Shown here piece after piece: positions 1 to 5,379 of a DNA stretch of 5,379 nucleotides. The notes below the pieces were generated by a model that had not been told where the DNA came from, did no database searches, and saw only the letters and a program-made list of their open reading frames with translations. Made by a program: the position numbers and the translations under genes. Every line of letters starts with the position of its first letter. Position 1 is the first letter of the stretch. This stretch comes from an uncultured Tepidimonas sp. (GTDB lineage Bacteria > Pseudomonadota > Gammaproteobacteria > Burkholderiales > Burkholderiaceae_C), in assembly GCA_937949455.1 (NCBI GenBank), contig CALEDU010000215.1, forward strand, positions 1 to 5,379. Direction: 5' to 3'.

Positions 1-107
1 CGAGGAGCGTTGCAGCGTCTGGGCTGTTTGCCCCCAGCGCGAGGCTCGACGGAACCGCCCGCTGCGTGCATGCCGTGCGCAGTGGCGATGCTGGCAACGA
101 CGCTCAC
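1..107 (+). ncRNA. SAH riboswitch aptamer (ahcY leader)
   Basis: Cis-acting RNA that binds S-adenosylhomocysteine. Seen directly: the conserved blocks CGAGGAGCG (1-9) with TGCAG (11-15), GAGGCTCG (41-48), and GCAACGACGCTCAC (94-107), in the order and spacing of the family. Helices traced by hand: P1 pairs GAGCG (5-9) with CGCTC (101-105) and TTGC (10-13) with GCAA (94-97), leaving CGA (98-100) as an internal bulge. P2 pairs 15-23 with 33-40, with one bulged T (18). The pseudoknot pairs CGAG (1-4) with CTCG (45-48). An additional hairpin pairs 60-66 with 78-84. Its place directly before ahcY, the enzyme that removes SAH, fits the known role of the class as an ON switch. The window begins at the first pseudoknot base, so the outermost pairs and the promoter are not visible. 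Confidence 0.94.
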
Positions 108-172
108 CCACCGGCGTGTGGTGTGAGCGCACACGCGCCCGCCGGTGGCCCTCTATCGCGTAGGAGTCACCG
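101..172 (+). promoter_or_regulatory. Translational expression platform of the SAH riboswitch
   Basis: Three mutually exclusive helices can be read here. (a) Anti-P1: CGCTCAC (101-107), which includes the 3' strand of aptamer P1, is perfectly complementary to GTGAGCG (123-129). (b) Anti-sequestor: CCACCGGCG (108-116) is perfectly complementary to CGCCGGTGG (140-148) and can enclose a small hairpin, 121-125 with 130-134. (c) Sequestor: 143-148 pairs with 167-172 and CTCT (151-154) with GGAG (163-166), hiding the ahcY Shine-Dalgarno. Helix c uses bases of helix b, and helices a and b together would form a pseudoknot. Inference: SAH locks P1, which favours b and frees the ribosome site; without SAH, a forms, then c, and translation falls. 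No U-tract follows, so transcription termination is unlikely. The pairings are seen; the mechanism is inferred. Confidence 0.75.
162..166 (+). promoter_or_regulatory. ahcY ribosome binding site
   Basis: AGGAG lies 7 nt before the ATG at 174 and decides that start. Four of its five bases (163-166) fall in the predicted sequestor stem with 151-154, so this site is the probable output of the riboswitch. Confidence 0.85.
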
Positions 173-173
173 C

Positions 174-1610
<1,437 letters not shown>

Positions 1611-1631
1611 GGCTGCGGGGCGAGCGCGCTC

Positions 1632-2654
1632 ATGCGGGCCGACCAAGCGCTGGTGCAGGCGGGCCTTGTGGCGTCGCGCTCGGCCGCGCAGCGGCTGATC
1701 GCCGCTGGCGCGGTGCACTGGCGGGCGGGCGAGGGCGCCCCATGGCAGCGGCTGCGCAAAGCCGCTGAGGTGCTGCCCCCGCAGGCGCAGTGGCAGCTAG
1801 CGGATGACGCCGAGGTGCGCTATGTCTCGCGCGGCGGGCTCAAGCTGGCGGCGGCGCTGCAGCGCACCGGTGTGCCGGTGACCGGGCGCCGCTGTCTGGA
1901 TGTGGGGCAGAGCACGGGTGGCTTCACCGACTGCTTGCTGCAGGCCGGTGCCGCGCAGGTGGTCGGGGTGGATGTCGGCCACGGCCAGCTGCACCCGCGG
2001 CTGCGCTCGGACGCGCGCGTGGTGGCCATCGAGGGCTGCAACGCGCGCGAGCTCAGCGCCGAGCGCCTGGTGGTCGCCGGCGGCCCAGCCGCTGCGCCGC
2101 CGTTCGACCTGATCGTCGGCGACCTTTCGTTCATTTCACAGACGCTGGTGTGGCCGGCGCTGCTGCCGCTGCTGGCAGCAGGCGGCTCGATGCTGATGCT
2201 GGTCAAGCCGCAGTTCGAGCTGCAGCCCGCCGACATCGGCAAGGGCGGCGTCGTGCGCGACGAGGGGGCGCTGGCGCGCGTGCGCCAGCGTATCGAGTGC
2301 GCGGCGGCCGCACAGGGCCTCGTGCTGCGCGACTATTTCGACAGTCCGATCGCCGGGGGCGACGGCAACCGGGAGTTTCTGGCATGGCTTTGCCGTGGAG
2401 TTTCGAATTCTTTCCGCCGAAGACGCCGGAAGGCGCGGCCAAGCTGCGCACCGCGCGCCAGCAGCTGTATGCGGCTCGGCCGCAGTTTTGCTCGGTCACC
2501 TATGGCGCTGGCGGCTCCACGCAGGCAGGTACCTGCGCGACCGTGGGGGAGATCTTGGCCGAGGGGGTGGAGGCCGCCGCGCACTTTTCTTGCGTCGGCG
2601 CCATGCGTGAGCGGGTGCGCGCGCAGCTCGCCGAACTGCAGTGCATGGGTGTGA
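1632..2654 (+). CDS. tlyA: TlyA-family rRNA 2'-O-methyltransferase with read-through C-terminal tail
   Basis: Predicted SAM-dependent 2'-O-methyltransferase of the TlyA/FtsJ type. The best-studied member methylates a cytidine in 16S rRNA and often one in 23S rRNA; the target here is inferred. Residues 1-60 form an S4-like RNA-binding domain (MRADQALVQAGL, SRSAAQRLIAAGAV). The methyltransferase fold follows, with SAM motif DVGQSTGGFTD (90-100), GDLSFIS (163-169) and LVKPQFE (190-196). The K-D-K-E catalytic set reads K71, D164, K192, E248. The family normally ends soon after the GDGNREF motif (244-249). Here the frame lacks a stop and continues for about 90 more residues, all inside metF in another frame. 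That tail is Arg-rich (RRRRRK near 264) and looks like out-of-frame metF sequence. The start is 21 nt after ahcY with only a weak GGGGCGAG upstream, suggesting coupling. Older databases call such proteins hemolysin A. Function is well supported for residues 1-250; the tail is doubtful. Confidence 0.88.
   Translation: MRADQALVQAGLVASRSAAQRLIAAGAVHWRAGEGAPWQRLRKAAEVLPPQAQWQLADDAEVRYVSRGGLKLAAALQRTGVPVTGRRCLDVGQSTGGFTDCLLQAGAAQVVGVDVGHGQLHPRLRSDARVVAIEGCNARELSAERLVVAGGPAAAPPFDLIVGDLSFISQTLVWPALLPLLAAGGSMLMLVKPQFELQPADIGKGGVVRDEGALARVRQRIECAAAAQGLVLRDYFDSPIAGGDGNREFLAWLCRGVSNSFRRRRRKARPSCAPRASSCMRLGRSFARSPMALAAPRRQVPARPWGRSWPRGWRPPRTFLASAPCVSGCARSSPNCSAWV
2371..2375 (+). promoter_or_regulatory. 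metF ribosome binding site inside tlyA
   Basis: GGGAG lies 8 nt before the metF ATG at 2384. It sits within the tlyA codons for the conserved GNREF motif, so one stretch serves both as coding sequence for TlyA E248 and as the initiation signal for MetF. Confidence 0.65.
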
Positions 2655-3220
2655 AGCGCCTGGTGGCGCTGCGTGGCGACCTGCCCAGTGGCTACGGGCT
2701 GGGTGGCGAGTTCACCTACGCGCGCGATCTGGTGGCCTTCATCCGTGCAGAGTTTGGCGATGCTTTTCACATCGAAGTTGCGGCCTATCCAGAGATGCAT
2801 CCGCAGGCGCGCTCGCCGCAGGCCGACCTGCAGGCGTTCGCCGACAAGGTGCGCGCTGGGGCCGATGGCGCCATCACGCAGTACTTCTTCAACACCGATG
2901 CCTATTTTCGCTTCGTCGACGAGGCCTACGCGCTGGGTGTGGAGGTGCCGATCGTGCCCGGCATCATGCCGATCACCAACGCCACACAGCTGATGCGCTT
3001 TTCCGACGCCTGTGGGGCCGAGATCCCGCGCTGGATCCGCCTGCGGCTGCAGGGCTACGGCGACGACGTGGCCTCGATCCGTGCCTTCGGGCTGGATGTG
3101 GTGACCGATCTGTGCGACCAGCTGCGCACCGCTGGCGTGCCGGGCCTGCACTTCTACACCATGAACCAGGCCGAGCCGACGCAGACCATTTTGCAGCGGC
3201 TCGATCTGCTGCCGGTCTGA
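2384..3220 (+). CDS. metF: 5,10-methylenetetrahydrofolate reductase
   Basis: Cytosolic FAD-dependent reductase that converts 5,10-methylene-THF to 5-methyl-THF, the methyl donor for methionine synthase. The 278-residue product is slightly shorter than the 296-residue E. coli MetF because the N-terminal extension is absent; the core starts at once with SFEFFPPKTPEG (6-17). It is a single TIM barrel. Family residues visible: catalytic Glu E8 in SFEFF, T39 in SVTYGAGGST, D99 in ALRGDLP near the flavin, the AAYPEMHP segment (133-140), Q166 in AITQYFF, and the barrel end HFYTMNQAE (256-264). The ATG at 2384 is chosen for GGGAG at good spacing and because homology begins right after it; the open frame upstream is tlyA in another phase. 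It overlaps tlyA, so translational coupling is likely, and co-transcription would place it under the ahcY riboswitch transcript. Complete, no missing key residue. Confidence 0.97.
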   Translation: MALPWSFEFFPPKTPEGAAKLRTARQQLYAARPQFCSVTYGAGGSTQAGTCATVGEILAEGVEAAAHFSCVGAMRERVRAQLAELQCMGVKRLVALRGDLPSGYGLGGEFTYARDLVAFIRAEFGDAFHIEVAAYPEMHPQARSPQADLQAFADKVRAGADGAITQYFFNTDAYFRFVDEAYALGVEVPIVPGIMPITNATQLMRFSDACGAEIPRWIRLRLQGYGDDVASIRAFGLDVVTDLCDQLRTAGVPGLHFYTMNQAEPTQTILQRLDLLPV

Positions 3221-3228
3221 CGGCATAC

Positions 3229-3256
3229 GGCGCTGCCTGCGCCACCGCTGGTGCGC
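3229..3256 (+). other. Small overlapping hairpins after metF
   Basis: The 93-bp metF-metY gap holds GGCGC/GCGCC (3229-3233 with 3239-3243, 5-nt loop). It also holds an alternative stem: GCG-CACC with GGTG-CGC (3239-3256, one bulged C, 3-nt loop). The two share bases 3239-3243 and cannot both form. A T-rich stretch with TTTT starts about 15 nt later, too far and too broken for a standard intrinsic terminator. This could be a weak metF terminator, a metY leader element, or chance in GC-rich DNA. I see no convincing -10/-35 promoter pair and no match to a known SAM riboswitch. Confidence 0.25.
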
Positions 3257-3299
3257 TATCGTTGCGTTTGCGTTTTCTCAACCCGTTCCGTGACCCGCC

Positions 3300-3305
3300 A
3301 GGAGG
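3300..3305 (+). promoter_or_regulatory. metY ribosome binding site
   Basis: AGGAGG is a near-perfect Shine-Dalgarno, 8 nt before the ATG at 3314. It fixes that start over the in-frame GTG at 3251. It is the strongest site in the window. Confidence 0.88.
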
Positions 3306-3313
3306 CCCTGCCC

Positions 3314-4585
3314 ATGCGATTCGAAACCCAGGCCGTACACGCCGGCTACCGACCCGACCCGACCACCAAGGCCGTGGTGCCGCCCATCTACCAGACCGTG
3401 GCTTACGCCTTCGACAGCGCGCAGCACGGCGCCGATCTGTTCGACTTGAAGGTGCCGGGCAATATCTACACCCGCATCATGAACCCGACACAGGCGGTGC
3501 TGGAGGAGCGGCTGGCGGCGCTGGAAGGCGGCATCGGCGCACTGGCGCTGGCCTCCGGGCAGGCGGCCATCACTTACGCCATTCAGACGATTGCCGAGGC
3601 CGGCGACAACATCGTCTCGGCCAGCGCGCTCTACGGCGGCACCTACAACCTGTTCGCCCACACGCTGCCGCAGTACGGCATCGAAGTGCGCTTTGCCGAC
3701 AGCGATCGGCCCGAGACCTTCGAGTCGCTGATCGATGCACGCACCAAGGCACTCTATTGCGAGTCGATGGGCAACCCGCGCGGCAATGTCACCGATATCG
3801 CGGCGCTGGCGGCCATCGCGCACCGCCATGGCGTGCCGCTGATCGTGGACAACACGGTGCCCAGCCCCTACTTGTGTCGCCCATTCGAGCACGGTGCCGA
3901 CATCGTCGTGCATTCGCTCACCAAATACCTGGGCGGCCACGGCAACAGCGTGGGCGGTGCGATCGTCGACTCCGGCAAATTTCCGTGGGCCGAGCACAAA
4001 ACGCGCTTCAAGCGCCTCAACGAGCCCGACGTCAGCTACCACGGCGTCGTCTACACCGAGGCGTTGGGACCAGCGGCCTATATCGCTCGGGCGCGCGTGG
4101 TGCCGCTGCGCAATATGGGCGCGGCGATTTCGCCGTTCAATGCCTTCCTGATCTTGCAAGGCATCGAGACGCTGCCGCTGCGCATGGACCGCATCTGCGA
4201 CAACACGCTGGCGGTGGCGCAGTACCTGCGCCAGCACCCCAAGGTGCGCTGGGTGCGCTACGCCGGGCTGCCAGACGACTCCTACCACGCGCTGGCACAG
4301 CGCTACCTGGGTGGGCGCGCCTCGGGTCTGTTGACATTTGGTATCGAGGGCGGACGTGCCGCTGGCGAGCGCTTCCTCGATGCGCTGCAGCTGTTCACAC
4401 GGCTGGTCAACATCGGCGACGTGCGTTCGCTGGCCACGCACCCGGCCAGCACCACGCATCGGCAGCTCTCCCCCGAGGAGCTGGCCAAAGCGGGCGTCAC
4501 CGAGGACACGGTGCGCCTGTGCGTCGGCATCGAGCACATCGAAGACCTCCGGACCGACCTGGCGCAGGCGCTGGCGGCCGCCTGA
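3314..4585 (+). CDS. metY: O-acetylhomoserine sulfhydrylase (aminocarboxypropyltransferase), PLP-dependent
   Basis: Cytosolic PLP enzyme of the Cys/Met metabolism family that joins O-acetyl-L-homoserine and sulfide to give homocysteine and acetate (direct sulfhydrylation). The 423 residues match MetY length. Seen: YTRIMNP (52-58), whose Tyr and Arg contact the PLP phosphate of the partner subunit; SGQAA (81-85); ESMGNPRG (150-157); D179 in IVDNT, which pairs with the pyridine nitrogen; and the Schiff-base lysine K204 in [12 protein letters not shown] (200-211). The segment [21 protein letters not shown] (233-253) is typical of MetY rather than of the shorter MetB/MetC/MetZ enzymes. The C-terminal part holds ATHPASTTH (374-382) and RLCVGIE (401-407), whose Arg is expected to bind the substrate carboxylate. 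It lies 93 bp after metF in the same direction and may have its own promoter. O-succinylhomoserine as substrate is less likely but not excluded by sequence alone. Confidence 0.95.
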   Translation: MRFETQAVHAGYRPDPTTKAVVPPIYQTVAYAFDSAQHGADLFDLKVPGNIYTRIMNPTQAVLEERLAALEGGIGALALASGQAAITYAIQTIAEAGDNIVSASALYGGTYNLFAHTLPQYGIEVRFADSDRPETFESLIDARTKALYCESMGNPRGNVTDIAALAAIAHRHGVPLIVDNTVPSPYLCRPFEHGADIVVHSLTKYLGGHGNSVGGAIVDSGKFPWAEHKTRFKRLNEPDVSYHGVVYTEALGPAAYIARARVVPLRNMGAAISPFNAFLILQGIETLPLRMDRICDNTLAVAQYLRQHPKVRWVRYAGLPDDSYHALAQRYLGGRASGLLTFGIEGGRAAGERFLDALQLFTRLVNIGDVRSLATHPASTTHRQLSPEELAKAGVTEDTVRLCVGIEHIEDLRTDLAQALAAA

Positions 4586-4630
4586 GCTGGCGACGTGCCC
4601 CGGCGTGGTGGCGTGTTGGCGGGCAGGTGG

Positions 4631-4654
4631 GGTGCCACGCCCGGTGGCGGCACC
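4631..4654. terminator. GC hairpin between convergent metY and rlmJ
   Basis: GGTGC (4631-4635) pairs with GCACC (4650-4654) and CGCC (4638-4641) with GGCG (4646-4649), with a 2-nt bulge (4636-4637) and the loop CGGT. It sits in the 71-bp gap between two converging genes, 2 bp from the rlmJ stop, where a shared terminator would be expected. Neither side has a run of T, so intrinsic termination is not established. It may instead act as an mRNA 3' end stabiliser or be chance. Confidence 0.35.
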
Positions 4655-4656
4655 GT

Positions 4657-5379
4657 TCAGCCTTGCGCTTCGCCCGCGTCCACTTTCCACGCCGCAGCCG
4701 GCCCCTGGCGCAGCGCCGCCAGCAGCCACGGCAGCGCCTCGCGCAACTGCCCAGCCAGGGTGTAGGGCGGGTTGATGACGAAGACGCCGCTGGCGCGCAG
4801 GTTGCCGGCCGGGCGGCCGCGCGCGGCGGCGGCCTTGGCCGCCGGGTCGGCCGGTGTGCCGATGTTGAGTTCGGCCTGCAGCCAGGCGCGGCCGTGCTGC
4901 TGCGCCAGCGCGCGCAGGCGTCGGGGCAGTGCGTGCGCCTGCTCGCGCGCGATCACCGGGTACCAGACGACGTAGCAGCCCACCGCAAAGCGCCGCAGGG
5001 CATCGGCCACGACGGCCGCCACCAAGCCATAGTCGGATTTGAGCTCGTAGCTGGGGTCGATCAAGACCAGCGCGCGTCGCGAGCGCGGGGGCAGCAGCGT
5101 CTTGAGGCCCTCGAAGCCGTTGTCGCGCCGCAGCTCGATGGCTGGGCGCGGCGTGCGCGTGCGCCACTCGCGCACGGTGCGGTCGAGCAGCCGCCCGTCG
5201 GTGGGGTGCAGCTCGAACAATTTGAGTGCGTCCTGCGGCCGCAGCGCCGCCTGCAACAGCGCTGGCGAACCGGGGTAATGCTGCAGCATCCCTCCCGGAT
5301 TGAGCTCGTACAGGCGGTCGATGTAGTCCTGCACGGCCGCAGGCAGGGCGGACCCCGCCGCGGTTGCGGTGGCTGCGGC
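4657..5379 (-). CDS. rlmJ: 23S rRNA (adenine-N6)-methyltransferase RlmJ, 5' end cut by window edge
   Basis: Predicted SAM-dependent enzyme that in E. coli makes N6-methyladenine at 23S rRNA A2030. About 240 residues are visible; the frame stays open to the right edge. By comparison with the 280-residue E. coli protein, roughly the first 60 residues (with the DTHAG-type SAM motif) lie outside. Visible family landmarks in order: LPAAVQDYIDRL, QHYPGSP, ELHPTD, DNGFEGLKTLLPPRSRRALVLIDPSYELKSDY, RFAVGCYVVWYPV, GVFVINPPYTL and the C-terminal LPWLLAAL. The catalytic motif, DPPY in E. coli, reads DPSY here (5047-5058). A GTG at 5334 could be read as a start but falls inside the conserved region and is rejected, because the upstream codons also align with RlmJ. 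Convergent with metY, so probably a separate transcript. The C-terminal tail (KVDAGEAQG) is short. Confidence 0.93.
   Translation of the reverse strand, partial: AAATATAAGSALPAAVQDYIDRLYELNPGGMLQHYPGSPALLQAALRPQDALKLFELHPTDGRLLDRTVREWRTRTPRPAIELRRDNGFEGLKTLLPPRSRRALVLIDPSYELKSDYGLVAAVVADALRRFAVGCYVVWYPVIAREQAHALPRRLRALAQQHGRAWLQAELNIGTPADPAAKAAAARGRPAGNLRASGVFVINPPYTLAGQLREALPWLLAALRQGPAAAWKVDAGEAQG

Noticed and set aside
66..173. Upstream in-frame start (GTG at 66) that would lengthen AhcY by 36 residues
   Set aside because: It lies inside the SAH aptamer, has no family homology, and the ATG at 174 has a proper AGGAG.
2150..2383. N-terminal extension of MetF by 78 residues
   Set aside because: This stretch is coding for TlyA in another frame; the extension has no MetF homology and the ATG at 2384 has a ribosome site directly upstream.
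1632..2654. Hemolysin/toxin role for the TlyA protein
   Set aside because: The S4 domain plus methyltransferase fold and the K-D-K-E residues point to RNA methylation; hemolysin is a legacy family name.
3278..5167. 629-codon minus-strand open frame across metY and rlmJ
   Set aside because: It is antisense to metY and out of phase with rlmJ on the same strand. It is rich in Arg, Ala and Gly, has no recognisable motif, and spans two well-identified genes.
4657..5334. rlmJ starting at GTG 5334 as a complete short gene
   Set aside because: The frame continues upstream to the window edge with residues that fit RlmJ, and the SAM-binding N-terminus would be missing.

Overview
The window is a high-GC (about two-thirds G+C by eye) chromosomal segment. 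It most likely comes from a betaproteobacterium of the order Burkholderiales, perhaps Comamonadaceae-like. This rests on protein style (the TlyA motif VGQSTGGFTD, the MetF opening SFEFFPPKTPEG, the MetY stretch [13 protein letters not shown]), on the ahcY-tlyA-metF order, and on an S-adenosylhomocysteine (SAH) riboswitch in front of ahcY, a class known mainly from beta- and gammaproteobacteria. Genus is not assigned.

Layout from left to right: (1) bases 1-172 are a 5' leader holding an SAH aptamer (about 1-107) and a translational expression platform (101-172) whose alternative helices can be traced by hand. (2) ahcY (174-1610), tlyA (from 1632) and metF (2384-3220) follow on the + strand with 21 bp between the first two and an overlap between the last two, which indicates one transcript. 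(3) A 93-bp gap with small hairpins precedes metY (3314-4585, +), which has its own strong Shine-Dalgarno sequence. (4) A 71-bp convergent gap with a GC hairpin separates metY from a minus-strand rlmJ whose 5' end is cut by the right edge.

The genes form a coherent methyl-cycle neighbourhood. TlyA and RlmJ are predicted SAM-dependent RNA methyltransferases that release SAH. AhcY splits SAH into homocysteine and adenosine. MetF supplies the methyl group (5-methyl-THF) for turning homocysteine into methionine. MetY makes homocysteine de novo from O-acetylhomoserine and sulfide. The riboswitch would raise AhcY, and through the shared or coupled transcript possibly TlyA and MetF, when SAH builds up.

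I see no mobile element, CRISPR array, tRNA or rRNA gene, and no clearly undescribed system. The two points most worth a second look are the complete switching circuit in the ahcY leader and the tlyA frame, which has no stop at the family's usual end and runs 271 nt into metF.
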